Shown here in pieces: positions 19,533 to 28,025 of a DNA stretch of 64,000 bases. Position numbers and translations under genes: made by a program. The DNA lies in the NCBI GenBank assembly GCA_046330935.1, contig JAXLRU010000003.1, forward strand, positions 620,001-684,000. Direction: 5' to 3'. Below the pieces are notes generated by a model. The model made no database searches and was not told the origin of the DNA. It was given only the letters and a program-made list of their open reading frames with translations. Source of the stretch: JAXLRU01 sp046330935. GTDB lineage: Bacteria; Actinomycetota; Actinomycetes; Actinomycetales; Kineosporiaceae. How positions within the stretch are numbered: position 1 is the stretch's first letter; the number at the start of each line of letters is the position of its first letter.

Positions 19533-20738
19533 TCAGCGGGCGCGGACGCCGGGGGCGAACTTCGGCACGCGGAAGCTGACCTTCGTTCCGGCGCCCGGCG
19601 CGGTCTCCACCACCAGGCCGTGGTCGTCGCCGAACACCTGGCGCAGCCGCGCGTCCACGTTGCCGAGCCCCACCGAGTCGGCCGAGCTCTGCCCGGACAG
19701 GATCGCGCGGATCACCTCGGGATCGGCACCGGCGCCGTCGTCCTCCACCCAGATCAGCGCCTCGGCCCCCGCGTCCTCGGCGCACAGCGTCACGTGCCCC
19801 GGCTCGGACTCCTCGCCACGGGAGGCCTGCTCCAGGCCGTGCCGCACCGCGTTCTCCACCAGCGGTTGCACGCACAGGAACGGGACGGCCACCTGGAGCA
19901 CCTCGGGGGCGATCCGGATCCGGGTCTGCAGACGCTCGCCGAAGCGAGCCTGCTCGAGGACGAGGTAGCGCTCGACGTTGCGCAGCTCGTCGGCCAGCGT
20001 CGTGTAGTCGCCGCCGCGGCGGAAGGCGTAGCGGGTGAAGTCGGCGAAGTCGAGCAGCAGCTCGCGCGCCCGGACGGGGTCGGTGCGCACGAACGAGGCG
20101 ATGGTGGCGAGGCAGTTGTAGACGAAGTGCGGGCTGATCTGGGCTCTCAGCGCCCGCAGCTCGGCCTCGATGGCGCGGGTGCGCGAACGGTCGAGGTCGG
20201 CCAGCTCCACCTGCGTGGACACCCATGAGGCCACCTCGGCGGTCGCCCGCACGAGGCCCGCCGTCACGGCCGGCCCGAACGCCACGATCGCGCCCACCAC
20301 CCGGTCCTGCGCCACGATCGCGGCCGCCACCGCGGCACGCACCGGGCACCCGGGTTCCTCGCAGGCGACGTCCCGCTCGCCCATGACGGCCGTTCGGCCC
20401 GAGCGCAACACCCCCGCCGCCACGCGTGCGGCCGAGGAGGCGTGGTGGGAGTGCTCGCCGTCCCACGCCAGGGTGGCGACGGCGTCGGTGATGGCGATCG
20501 ACGGCGTCCCCAGCAGCGTGCGCAGGTGGCGGGCGGCCCGGGCGGCCCCCGCGGGGGTGAGGCCCTCGCGAAGATGCGGTGCTGCCAGCGACGCGGTGTG
20601 CAGCGTCGCGAACGTGGCCCGCTCGGCCGAGGTGCCCAGCTCGCCGCGCCGGGCGAGGAACCAGGCGGCCCCCGCCGCCCCCGCCGCCGCGGCCAGGACG
20701 GCCACGAGGGCCAGCGTCTGCCCCCACGTCGCGCTCAT
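19533..20738 (-). CDS. LytS-type (HisKA_5/His_kinase) sensor histidine kinase
   Basis: A 401-residue kinase: one N-terminal membrane helix, a GAF-like region (residues ~60-175) with a Cys pair CEEPGC (C126, C131), then the LytS-type dimerisation motif LRAQISPHFVYNCL with phospho-acceptor H204, followed by an ATPase domain with VQPLVENAVRHGLEQ, VEDDGAG and SVGLGNVDARLRQVFGDD. It should phosphorylate the LytTR regulator encoded downstream. The absence of a multi-pass 5TM sensor domain means that the signal is read in the cytoplasm, and the Cys pair hints at a metal or redox input. ATG 20738. Confidence 0.9.
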   Translation of the reverse strand: MSATWGQTLALVAVLAAAAGAAGAAWFLARRGELGTSAERATFATLHTASLAAPHLREGLTPAGAARAARHLRTLLGTPSIAITDAVATLAWDGEHSHHASSAARVAAGVLRSGRTAVMGERDVACEEPGCPVRAAVAAAIVAQDRVVGAIVAFGPAVTAGLVRATAEVASWVSTQVELADLDRSRTRAIEAELRALRAQISPHFVYNCLATIASFVRTDPVRARELLLDFADFTRYAFRRGGDYTTLADELRNVERYLVLEQARFGERLQTRIRIAPEVLQVAVPFLCVQPLVENAVRHGLEQASRGEESEPGHVTLCAEDAGAEALIWVEDDGAGADPEVIRAILSGQSSADSVGLGNVDARLRQVFGDDHGLVVETAPGAGTKVSFRVPKFAPGVRAR

Positions 20739-20859
20739 CGGGTCACCTGCACGAGCTGAGCATGCCGTGCCCCGCCGTCCCGCGTCGGCGCCCGTCCACA
20801 TCCGCGCCCGCCTCGCGCGCCGTCCCCAGTCCTCGGCCCCTCGGCTGTCCGCCGGAGGC

Positions 20860-21591
20860 TCAGGCGCGCACCGGGCCGTCCGGCCACACGATGCTGTCGC
20901 AGCCGCCGCCGCTGGGCAGCCGGGCGGAGATCGAGGGCCATGACCGCACCGTCACCACGCGCACGTTCCCGTCCTGGTCGCGCACCCTGGCCCCGGCGGT
21001 CCCGGGCGCGAGCTGCGTCATCCCCGGAGCCGGATCGGGTTGTCGTGCCGGGCAGGCGGCGCGGGCGAGGGCGCGCACCACGGCCGTCCCCCCTGCGGGC
21101 ACCACGACCTCCCCGACGGGCACCACCGGCACGTCGCCGACCTGCAGGGCCAGCACCCGCACGGGTCGCGACCCGTGGTTGCGCAGGGTCATCCGGGTCG
21201 GCACGGACAGAGACGGGCGCGCGCCGGCGAGGCGGGCGTAGAGCAGCGGCCGGATGTCGAACCCGGCGTCCACCACCGTCAGCTGCGTGGCCGCCAGCTG
21301 CGCTCGGGCGCGCGCCCTCGAGAGCTCGTGCACCCCCGCCGAACCCGCGAGCAGCACCAGGCACGCCGCCATGGTGACCACCGCCCACCGCCGTCCGCGC
21401 CCCGGCGCCCGCCGGTCGCCGTCGGGGGTCGGGTCGTCAAGGTCCGCCGCGTCGTCGAGGTCGACGCCGTCGGGCGGCAGGGGCGTGACGTCGTCGGGGA
21501 GCGGGGGGAGCGGGGACGCGCCGGGGGCGGGTCCTGCGGCCGCGCCGGCGCGGGCCGGGTCGGGCCCGTCCGTCAACTCCTCGTGGCTCAC
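20860..21591 (-). CDS. Membrane-anchored exported protein, paralogue of the 17677-19281 product
   Basis: A 243-residue protein with an acidic cytoplasmic N terminus (PDDVTPLPPDGVDLDDAADL), one membrane helix (WAVVTMAACLVLLAGSAGV) and an exterior domain of ~140 residues containing TLRNHGSRPVRVLALQVG, a Gly/Val-rich strand pattern and three cysteines. The NHGSRP motif, single helix and DVTPLP element are shared with the larger protein near the LytTR gene, suggesting duplication. GTG 21591 has GAGGAC about 6 nt upstream. It lies upstream of and in the same direction as lytS (121-bp gap). Confidence 0.7.
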   Translation of the reverse strand: MSHEELTDGPDPARAGAAAGPAPGASPLPPLPDDVTPLPPDGVDLDDAADLDDPTPDGDRRAPGRGRRWAVVTMAACLVLLAGSAGVHELSRARARAQLAATQLTVVDAGFDIRPLLYARLAGARPSLSVPTRMTLRNHGSRPVRVLALQVGDVPVVPVGEVVVPAGGTAVVRALARAACPARQPDPAPGMTQLAPGTAGARVRDQDGNVRVVTVRSWPSISARLPSGGGCDSIVWPDGPVRA

Positions 21592-21687
21592 GGCGTCCTC
21601 GCCCCTCGCACCGCAGCGGATCGTGATCCCCGTGTGCTCGCATCGTGACACCGCAGGAGGGAGATCGCCCGGTGAGGGCCGGACATG

Positions 21688-21717
21688 CGACGGCGGCGCC
21701 TCTCGACGCCGCCGTCG
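21688..21717. terminator. Hairpin in the 364-bp gap between HAD and exported-protein genes
   Basis: Perfect 11-bp arms CGACGGCGGCG/CGCCGCCGTCG with an 8-nt loop and no T-run. It could end the minus-strand HAD transcript. Nothing else recognisable was seen in 21592-21955. Confidence 0.45.
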
Positions 21718-21955
21718 TGCGCGTCACCATGGCTACCAAGCACGCATCCTGAGGGTCACCGAAGCGGGACGAGCCCGCCGCGGTCGGTCCTTTCGCGGAC
21801 TGTTCGCGTGTGGGTACCGCGGTGAGACGCGGCCAGAGGTTCCGGTGGGGGAGCCAACTGCCCTTACTGACTGTGTACTCCTGGTTGCGCACAGACGCAA
21901 CGGCCGCCGGGGGGACGGTCGCCGATCGGCCGCGCGGACGCCGTCGCGGCGCCGG

Positions 21956-22801
21956 TCAGGACGCGGACGGCCAGCCGGGGGCACGCCTGCGCGAGACCCA
22001 CCACAGCAGCGTGAACGTGGTCGCCACCAGGACCGCCGCACCGCCCAGGGCGGGAACGCTCCAGCGCGGCGCCTTGGCCACCTGGCCGGCCACCCTCGTG
22101 CGAAGACTCGCGGGGTTGGTGAAGTCGAGGGTCGGCCAGCCGCGGGCGGTGGCCTCCTTGCGCAGGGCGCGGTCGGGGTTGACCGCCACGGGGTTGCCGA
22201 CCTCGGCGAGCATCGGCAGGTCCGTGATCGAGTCGCTGTAGGCGTAGCTGGCGGCCAGGTCGTAGCCGTAGCGGCGCGCGAGGTCGCGCACCCCCCGCGC
22301 CTTCTCCTCGCCGTACATGTACGTCTCGACCTCGCCGCTGTAGCGCCCCTCGCGGACCAGCATGCGCGTGGCGAGGATGTGGTCGGCGCCGAGCATCGCC
22401 CCGATCGGCTCGACGACCTCGGCGCCCGACGCCGACACGATCACGACGTCGCGGCCCGCCTGGTGGTGCTCGGCGATCAGTGCTGTGGCCTCGGCGTAGA
22501 CCGCGGGGGTGATCAGGCGGTCGAGGGTCTCGGCGACGATGTCGCGCACCTGTTGGACGTCCCACCCCGTGCAGAGGTCGGACAGGTAGCGGCGCATCCG
22601 CTCCATCTGGTCGTGGTCCGCCCCGCCCGCGAGGAAGAGGAAGTGGGCGTAGGCGCTGCGGAGCACCGCGCGGCGGGTGATCAGGCCGCCGGTGTAGAAC
22701 GGCCGGGAGAACGCGAAGGCGCTGGAGCGCGCGATGATCGTCTTGTCGAGGTCGAAGAAGGCGGCCGCGCGCGGTGACGCGGCGGCGGCGCGGATCGACA
22801 C
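21956..22801 (-). CDS. HAD-IB family (SerB-like) phosphatase with C-terminal membrane helix
   Basis: A 281-residue haloacid-dehalogenase hydrolase. Motif I is FFDLDKTII, motif II VVIVSASGAEVV, and motif III/IV is the Lys in EEKARGVRDLA with YAYSDSITDLPMLAEVG. The length and the helix near the C terminus (GGAAVLVATTFTLLWWVS) match the actinobacterial HAD-IB hydrolase found divergent from ssd (Rv3661-like). The substrate is unknown; phosphoserine or phospholipid headgroups are family possibilities. GTG 22801 follows TAGACT (22808-22813, minus strand) by 6 nt, so the mRNA is leaderless. Confidence 0.9.
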   Translation of the reverse strand: MSIRAAAASPRAAAFFDLDKTIIARSSAFAFSRPFYTGGLITRRAVLRSAYAHFLFLAGGADHDQMERMRRYLSDLCTGWDVQQVRDIVAETLDRLITPAVYAEATALIAEHHQAGRDVVIVSASGAEVVEPIGAMLGADHILATRMLVREGRYSGEVETYMYGEEKARGVRDLARRYGYDLAASYAYSDSITDLPMLAEVGNPVAVNPDRALRKEATARGWPTLDFTNPASLRTRVAGQVAKAPRWSVPALGGAAVLVATTFTLLWWVSRRRAPGWPSAS

Positions 22802-23107
22802 GGCGCCAGTCTAGGCAGGACGCGGACGCCGCGCGATGGACCCGGCACGGTGACGCTGGGTGATGTGCCGTGCGGCAATCGTGATCTCGATCGCCGCCTC
22901 GTCGCTGGTCAGGGGCCGGTTCGGCGGCCGGGGGGACCGTTCGTCGCCCCGTCGTTCGGATGATCCGAGATGACGGTTTGGTCTCGAATGTGAGGGGCCA
23001 TCAGGCCCTCCACCTGGGAGTGTTTGCCGCTCGTGGTCCCGGGACGTGCGCAGGCGCCCGTGTTTGACATGCACCGTGTTGCTTCGCCGGGTCCTGCGGG
23101 TACAGAC

Positions 23108-23214
23108 TTTCCATCGCCGGCCTCGTGCCGGGCCGGGCCGCACCGACTCCTCCCCCCCGAGCCGGACGGCCCGCGACGACCCCCGCTCCCCCCCAGCGGG
23201 GGTCGTCCCTTTTT
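23108..23214 (+). ncRNA. 6C small RNA
   Basis: Two adjacent hairpins, each with a loop of six or more cytosines, are the defining feature of 6C RNA. Hairpin 1 spans 23134-23173 (stem CGGGCCG/CGGCCCG, inner stem CCGACTC/GAGCCGG, C-rich loop 23150-23158). Hairpin 2 spans 23176-23206 (perfect 12-bp stem ACGACCCCCGCT, C7 loop 23188-23194) and is followed by CCCTTTTT, an intrinsic terminator. A -10-like TACAGACT at 23101-23108 sets the start. The position, between the HAD phosphatase and ssd and in the ssd direction, is that of the mycobacterial 6C/B11 RNA. 6C is a trans-acting C-rich sRNA implicated in growth and cell-division control. No other gene is evident in 22802-23423. Confidence 0.88.
23176..23214 (+). 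terminator. Intrinsic terminator of the 6C RNA
   Basis: Perfect 12-bp GC stem at 23176-23206 followed by CCCTTTTT. It is the only hairpin I found in the window with a proper T-run. Confidence 0.85.
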
Positions 23215-23423
23215 GTCGGGGCTTCCGTCGTCTTGTCCCCCGAGGGCCGGGCCCCCGTGCAGGACGCGTCCCCCACAGGCGCCCTGTGGGCCGCGTCCTC
23301 CCCAGGCCTGCCGCGCCGGCCCTGCGCTCGGCATCCCAGCCGCCCCATCGTGGTCCGCGGACCGCCGGTCCGGCCCGACGGTCGCCGCCGTCGGGCACGC
23401 TCGGGTACCCGCAGGGAGGGGCC

Positions 23424-24761
23424 ATGAGGCTGGGTCAGGACGCTGCGGCGCGGCCGTTCGTGCCGTCCGCGCCCCCGGGGGCCATCGCTGCGTCCGGTCC
23501 CGTCCCGGTGCCGCCCGCTGCCCCTCCGCCGCGGCTCTCGCCGGCGTCGCCGTCGACTGCCGGGCCGCCTTCGTCCCCCGCATTCCCTGGTCGTCGCCCG
23601 GGCGAGGGCGGCGTGGCGATGGTCGTCGACCGCCCCGGCCTGGCCGCCCGCCTGCGTGACCTGGCCGACCTCGCGGGTGCCACGCTCGCCGCCCCCGCCA
23701 CCGGGCGTCCCGGCGTCGGCGGCCTCCTCGCCGGTCACGGCTGGCCCGTCGCCGGGCTGGTCCTGATCGACCTCGCCGCTGCGGCCAGGCTCGCCGCCGC
23801 GGGCACGATCCCCCCGCCCGGCCCCACGGTCCTGCTCGTCGTCGACCAGTCGGACCCCGACGTTGGCACGGACAGCGGCACGGACGCGGGCACCGACGCG
23901 GCGGGCCTCGCGGCGGCCGTGTGTGCCGCCCGCACCGTGCGGCTGCCCGACGCCGAGCCGTGGCTGGTCGCCACCCTCGCCGAGGCCGCCGAGCCCGATC
24001 AGCGGCGCGCCCTGGGGCTGGGCGTCGTGGGCTGCACGCCCGCGCAGTCCGTGGTCGACTCGGGGCTCGTGGCGCTCGGGCTCGCGCGGCTGGCCGCGGC
24101 CCGGGTGCCCGGCGGCTGCCTGCTCCTCGACGCCGACGCCACCTCCCCGGGGATCGACCTGCGCGCGGGGGCCGAGGGCCTGCCCGGCCCCCGCTGGCCC
24201 GACATGGCCGAAGCGCGAGGGCGCCTGCCCGCCGGGTTCCTGGCCGCCCACCTGCCCCGGGTCGAGGGCCTCTGCCTGCTCTCGGCCGACCGCACCCCGC
24301 GACCCGTCCCCGGCGCCCAGGCGTGCGAGGCCGTCCTCGCGGCGGTCTGGCGGGGCTTCGACGTCGTCGTCGCCGACCTGGGCACCGGCACCGCGCCCCT
24401 GGGTCGCGCGGTCCTCGACCGGTGCGCGCAGCTGGTGCTCGTCGTCCCGCCGGGGGTGCCCGGCGTGGCGTCCGCGAGGTCCTGGCTGACGGCGCAGCGG
24501 GTGCGCCGCGAGGAGGGAGCGCCGGCCGTCGCGGTGCACGTGGTCGCCGTCGGGCACCCCTCGGGCGGGGCCGTCGAGCACGTGCTGCGCGCGGCGGGCC
24601 CACCGCTGGCGTCGTGGGTGCCGGTTCGCCTGGGTCGGCGGGCCGCGCGGGACGTCCGCGGGGCGCTGCCGCCGCGCAGGTCTCGCCGCGGCCTGACCTC
24701 CGCCTGCCGTGACGTCCTGGCCGAGGTCCGGCTCGCGGGTGACCTGGCCGGTGCCGCGTGA
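23424..24761 (+). CDS. ssd: CpaE/Ssd-like septum-site/pilus-assembly P-loop-type protein
   Basis: A 445-residue MinD/CpaE-superfamily protein that opens the tad operon, in the place of Rv3660c (ssd). After a Pro-rich N terminus of ~65 residues there is a receiver-like domain and then an ATPase-like domain (GVVGCTPAQSVVDSGLVALGLARL, LLLDADATSPGIDL, FDVVVADLGTG). The expected deviant Walker A KGG-GKT is missing; the equivalent loop reads GCTPAQSVV, so ATP binding may be lost, as is common in this subfamily. It probably positions the Tad machinery or the septum. ATG 23424 has GGGAGGGG upstream. The stop overlaps tadA by 4 bp. Confidence 0.82.
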   Translation: MRLGQDAAARPFVPSAPPGAIAASGPVPVPPAAPPPRLSPASPSTAGPPSSPAFPGRRPGEGGVAMVVDRPGLAARLRDLADLAGATLAAPATGRPGVGGLLAGHGWPVAGLVLIDLAAAARLAAAGTIPPPGPTVLLVVDQSDPDVGTDSGTDAGTDAAGLAAAVCAARTVRLPDAEPWLVATLAEAAEPDQRRALGLGVVGCTPAQSVVDSGLVALGLARLAAARVPGGCLLLDADATSPGIDLRAGAEGLPGPRWPDMAEARGRLPAGFLAAHLPRVEGLCLLSADRTPRPVPGAQACEAVLAAVWRGFDVVVADLGTGTAPLGRAVLDRCAQLVLVVPPGVPGVASARSWLTAQRVRREEGAPAVAVHVVAVGHPSGGAVEHVLRAAGPPLASWVPVRLGRRAARDVRGALPPRRSRRGLTSACRDVLAEVRLAGDLAGAA

Positions 24762-25960
24762 ACGGCGTCGCCGCGGCCGGCGGGGCCGACGGCCGCCTCG
24801 CGGCAGCGCTGCGCCGCCACCTCGCCGCCGCCGACGCCGAGGCGAGCCCGGGGACCGAGCTCGGCCGCGTCGTCCCGTTCGGTGTGCAGGTCGGGCGCGT
24901 CGCGCGCGAGGCGGGGGCTGTCCTCGGCGTCGAGGACCTCGCCGCCACCGCCGACCGGATGCGCCATCACCTGTGGGGCCTCGGCCCCCTGGAGCCCTTG
25001 CTGGCCGATCCCGAGGTCAGCGACGTCCTGGTCAACGCCGGAGGCCGGGTGTACGTCGAGCGCGGGGGGCGGCTGGAGGAGTGCGCCACACGACTGCCCG
25101 GGGAACGCGACGTCCGTGAGCTCGCCTGCCGCCTGGCCGGGCTGGCCGGCAGGCGGCTCGACGACGCCAGCCCCTGGGTCGACGCGCGGCTGCCCGGAGG
25201 GCTGCGCCTGCACGCCGTCCTGCCCCCGTTGTCGCCGGCGGGCACGCACCTGTCGCTGCGCGTGCTGCGCGCCGGAGGGTGGAGCCTGGGCGCACTCACC
25301 GCGCGCGGGGCGGTGAGCCCGCCCGCGGCCGCGCTGCTGGCACGGCTGATCGCCACGCGCGCGAACTTCCTCGTCAGCGGGGGTACCGGAGCGGGCAAGA
25401 CGACGCTGCTCGCCGCCCTGCTCGGGCAAGCCGCGGCGACCGAGCGGATCGTCCTGGTCGAGGACGTCAGCGAGCTCGCTCCCGAGCACCCCCACGTGGT
25501 GCGGCTGGAGGCACGGCCGCCCAACGTGGAGGGCAGGGGAGGGGTCGGCCTCGACGTGCTCGTGCGCCAGGCGATGCGGATGCGTCCCGACCGGCTCGTG
25601 GTGGGGGAGTGCCGCGGCGCCGAGGTGAGGGACCTGCTCGCCGCGCTCAACACCGGTCACGCAGGCGGCTGCGGCACCGTCCACGCCAACGATCCGCACG
25701 GCGTCCCGGCCCGGTTGGAGGCGCTCGGCGCACTTGCCGGCCTCGACCGCCGCGCCGTGGCCCTCCAGGTCGCCGCCGGGCTGCACGCGGTCGTCCACGT
25801 CGAGCGCCGCGCCGGCCGGCGAGCGGTGAGCAGCATCGCCGCGCTCGGCGCCGGGCACGACCGGGTGGAGGTCCTGCCCGTGCTCGGCGCGCAGACCGGT
25901 GACGTCGACGTCGGCGGCCCCGGGTGGCGGCTGCTGGCCTCCCGGCTGGGCTGGTCGTGA
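24758..25960 (+). CDS. tadA: TadA/CpaF-family secretion ATPase
   Basis: The motor ATPase of a Tad/Flp-type pilus or secretion system, 400 residues. It has the CpaF N-terminal region (LWGLGPLEPLLADPEVSDVL), Walker A SGGTGAGKTTLLAAL near residue 208, the Asp box EDVSELAPEHPHVVRLE, Walker B-like PDRLVVGECRGAEV and the His box GHAGGCGTVHAND. All catalytic elements are intact. GTG 24758 overlaps the preceding stop and the next gene starts at its own stop (GTGA), so ssd, tadA, tadB and tadC form one translationally coupled run. Confidence 0.94.
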   Translation: MNGVAAAGGADGRLAAALRRHLAAADAEASPGTELGRVVPFGVQVGRVAREAGAVLGVEDLAATADRMRHHLWGLGPLEPLLADPEVSDVLVNAGGRVYVERGGRLEECATRLPGERDVRELACRLAGLAGRRLDDASPWVDARLPGGLRLHAVLPPLSPAGTHLSLRVLRAGGWSLGALTARGAVSPPAAALLARLIATRANFLVSGGTGAGKTTLLAALLGQAAATERIVLVEDVSELAPEHPHVVRLEARPPNVEGRGGVGLDVLVRQAMRMRPDRLVVGECRGAEVRDLLAALNTGHAGGCGTVHANDPHGVPARLEALGALAGLDRRAVALQVAAGLHAVVHVERRAGRRAVSSIAALGAGHDRVEVLPVLGAQTGDVDVGGPGWRLLASRLGWS

Positions 25961-26550
25961 GGGAGCACGCACCTGCGGGGCGTGCCCGCGGGCGCCCCGC
26001 GGACGGCGGCAGCGCCGCGTTCCTCGCCGCGTTCGCGGGGCTGCTCGCCTGCGGGGTGGCCGAGGCGCCGGCGTTGACGGCCGTGGCCTCCACCATGGCC
26101 CCCACCTGCCCGCCCGCCCGTGCGGTCGGGGCCCGCCTGCACCCGGGCGCACCCCCGACCGACGCTGTGCGGGCTGCGGCGGAGGATCCCGGGCTCGGCC
26201 CACGCGACCGTCTCGCGCTCGGCTGGCTGGCCGAGGTGCTGCTCGTGGCGCACCCTCTCGGGCTGCCCCTGGTCGACCTGCTGACGGGGCTCGCCGAGGA
26301 GGTCGCGGCCGAGGAGGGCGACCACGCCCAGGCCCAGGCCGCCGCTGCGGGCCCCCGCGCCTCCGCGCTCGTGCTGTCGGCGATGCCCCTGGGTGCGCTC
26401 GCGCTCGGTGCCGCCCTGGGCGCGCACCCGTGGGCGGTGCTGGTGGGCACCGGGGTCGGCCGTGCCTGCCTCGTCCTCGGCGGCCTCGCCTGGGGTCTCG
26501 GCTTCTGGTGGATGCGCCGCATCGTCGCCGCGGTGGTGCCCGGCTCGTGA
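25957..26550 (+). CDS. TadB-like type II/IV secretion inner-membrane protein
   Basis: A 197-residue GspF-superfamily protein, shorter than classical TadB (~300), as is usual in actinomycetes. It has an N-terminal hydrophobic stretch (AAFLAAFAGLLACGVAEAP), a cytoplasmic helical core with LGWLAEVLLVAHPLGLPLVD, and two C-terminal helices (LSAMPLGALALGAALGA, VGRACLVLGGLAWGLGFWW). It forms the membrane platform acting with TadA. It overlaps tadA and tadC by 4 bp on each side. Confidence 0.8.
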   Translation: MREHAPAGRARGRPADGGSAAFLAAFAGLLACGVAEAPALTAVASTMAPTCPPARAVGARLHPGAPPTDAVRAAAEDPGLGPRDRLALGWLAEVLLVAHPLGLPLVDLLTGLAEEVAAEEGDHAQAQAAAAGPRASALVLSAMPLGALALGAALGAHPWAVLVGTGVGRACLVLGGLAWGLGFWWMRRIVAAVVPGS

Positions 26551-27071
26551 CGACCGTGCCCCTGACGGCGCGCGCCCTGAGCGCCCGCGTGGGCGGTGCG
26601 CCCCCTCCGCCGCGCCTGCCGCCCGCACAACACGCCCTCGCACCCGTCGTACCCGACCCCCTGATCGCCGTCGTCCTCGCCTGCGGGCTCGAGGCGGGGC
26701 TGCCCGTCGACGCCGCTCTCGGCGCCGTCGCCGACTGGCTGTCCGCCGCCGACCACCCCCGCGCGGCCGCGCTGCGACGACTGCGCGCCGCTCCCGAGCA
26801 GCCCAGCGGGTGCGCGTTCGTCGACGACGTCGGTCAGGCGCTGTCGCTGGCCCGCCACTGCGGCGTCCCGCCCGCGCACCTCGTGCGGCAGGCCGGTGCC
26901 CGGGCCCGCGGCCGCGCCCGTGCTCAGCGGCAGGCCCGCCTGTCCCGGCTGCCGGTGCTGCTCGTCCTGCCCTCCGGGTTGCTGCTGCTGCCCGCCGCCC
27001 TGCTCCTCGGCGTCGTCCCCGTGGTCGTCGACCTGCTCGGGCGGGTGCTCGGCGGCACGGCCGCCACCTGA
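26547..27071 (+). CDS. TadC-like secretion inner-membrane protein
   Basis: A 174-residue protein paired with TadB. It has the GspF-like pattern VVLACGLEAGLPVDAALGAVADWL, a helical core DDVGQALSLARHCGVPPAHLVRQAG, a basic stretch RARGRARAQRQARLSRLP, and a strong hydrophobic end VLLVLPSGLLLLPAALLLG. GTG 26547 lies in the tadB stop (GTGA). It ends a five-protein block (ssd-tadABC) that is followed by a 211-bp gap with no gene seen before the pilin gene. Confidence 0.8.
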   Translation: MTTVPLTARALSARVGGAPPPPRLPPAQHALAPVVPDPLIAVVLACGLEAGLPVDAALGAVADWLSAADHPRAAALRRLRAAPEQPSGCAFVDDVGQALSLARHCGVPPAHLVRQAGARARGRARAQRQARLSRLPVLLVLPSGLLLLPAALLLGVVPVVVDLLGRVLGGTAAT

Positions 27072-27282
27072 GGCCCCCTCCGTCGCGGGCCGCGCCCCAC
27101 GGCGTCGGCGAGGGCACTCCGCGGCCGCCGGCGAGGGGAGCGCAGGCCCGTCGCTCCACAGGCGCAGGCGGCGGTCGGGCATCCACAGCTGCGGAGTCCG
27201 CTCGCCGCCGGCGCGCCCCGCCTCGCGCGACGGTGGTCGTCACCTGGCCGCCGTCGGCGGCCGATCACGCTCAGGAGGAGAC

Positions 27283-27654
27283 ATGAGCACCACCCAGGCT
27301 CCGGCCACCGGCTCCGCGCCGGCGGCGGAGGAGGTCGAGACCGGCGGCGTCGCGCGGGTCGTGCGGCTCGACGAGCGCCGCCGCCCGGGGGCTCCCGCGG
27401 CCGTCGTGGACCGCGCATCCGCCCGGCACCCCGCCGGGCGCGCGTGGCGAGCGGGGGGCCCCAGGCGCGGGGCGTCCGCCCTCTCCCGGGGCCGAGGGGC
27501 CCTCAAGGAGGCGGGCATGGCCACCGCGGAGTACGCGATCGCCACGCTGGCCGCCGTCGGGTTCGCGGGGTTGCTGCTGGTGATCCTCCGCAGCGGCGAA
27601 GTGCGGACGATGCTCACCTCGCTCATCCGCCGAGCCCTCAGCGTCTCCGGATGA
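27283..27654 (+). CDS. DUF4244 Flp-pilin-like protein
   Basis: A 123-residue protein with a charged 75-residue N terminus, then GMATAEYAIATLAAVGFAGL: the Gly-x-x-x-x-E-Y motif and hydrophobic helix of type IVb (Flp) prepilins, in DUF4244 form. Cleavage after the Gly would release a ~45-residue pilin of helix plus short tail. AGGAGGAG lies 7 nt before ATG 27283. The stop overlaps the next gene by 4 bp. This is the major pilin candidate of the tad locus. No prepilin peptidase gene is seen in the window. Confidence 0.88.
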   Translation: MSTTQAPATGSAPAAEEVETGGVARVVRLDERRRPGAPAAVVDRASARHPAGRAWRAGGPRRGASALSRGRGALKEAGMATAEYAIATLAAVGFAGLLLVILRSGEVRTMLTSLIRRALSVSG

Positions 27655-28025
27655 GCGCCGCGGCCCGGGCGCGGCGGGAGGCCGGCAGCGTGACGGCGGA
27701 AGCGGCGATCGTCCTGCCCGTCCTGGTGGCCGTGGTGACGCTGCTGCTGGCGGTGCTGAGCCTCGCGGCGACGCGGGCCCGGTGCGAGCAGGCGGCCGGG
27801 GCCGCAGCCCGCCAGGCGGCCCGGTCGGCGACCCCCGCGCAGGTACGAGCCGCCGCCCTCGCGGTCACGGGCGACCCTCGCACCGTCGTCGAGACGGCCG
27901 CTGGCTCCGCCGGCGTCCGGGTCGCCGTCCGCCTGCCCACGCCCCGGCTGATCGCGGCGTTCGGGTCGACCTGGGTGGCCGCCGACGCGGCCGCACCGCG
28001 GGAGCCGGGGCCGTGGCCGCCGTGA
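27651..28025 (+). CDS. TadE-like minor pilin
   Basis: A 124-residue protein with the TadE signature GSVTAEAAIVLPVLVAVVTL (charged N terminus, pilin-like E, one long hydrophobic helix) and an exterior domain with CEQAAGAAARQAARS. It is a pseudopilin assembled by the TadABC machinery. ATG 27651 overlaps the pilin gene stop and its own stop overlaps the next GTG, so translation is coupled. Confidence 0.87.
   Translation: MSAAARARREAGSVTAEAAIVLPVLVAVVTLLLAVLSLAATRARCEQAAGAAARQAARSATPAQVRAAALAVTGDPRTVVETAAGSAGVRVAVRLPTPRLIAAFGSTWVAADAAAPREPGPWPP

Noticed and set aside
23064..23069. TTGACA as -35 of the 6C promoter
   Set aside because: No -10 lies 16-19 bp downstream; TACAGACT at 23101 is too far from it (31 bp). 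A TTGCTT at 23079 fits that -10 better.
22811..23423. Long frames on both strands in the HAD-ssd gap
   Set aside because: They have no ribosome-binding site and odd composition, and they cross the two hairpins and T-run of the 6C RNA.
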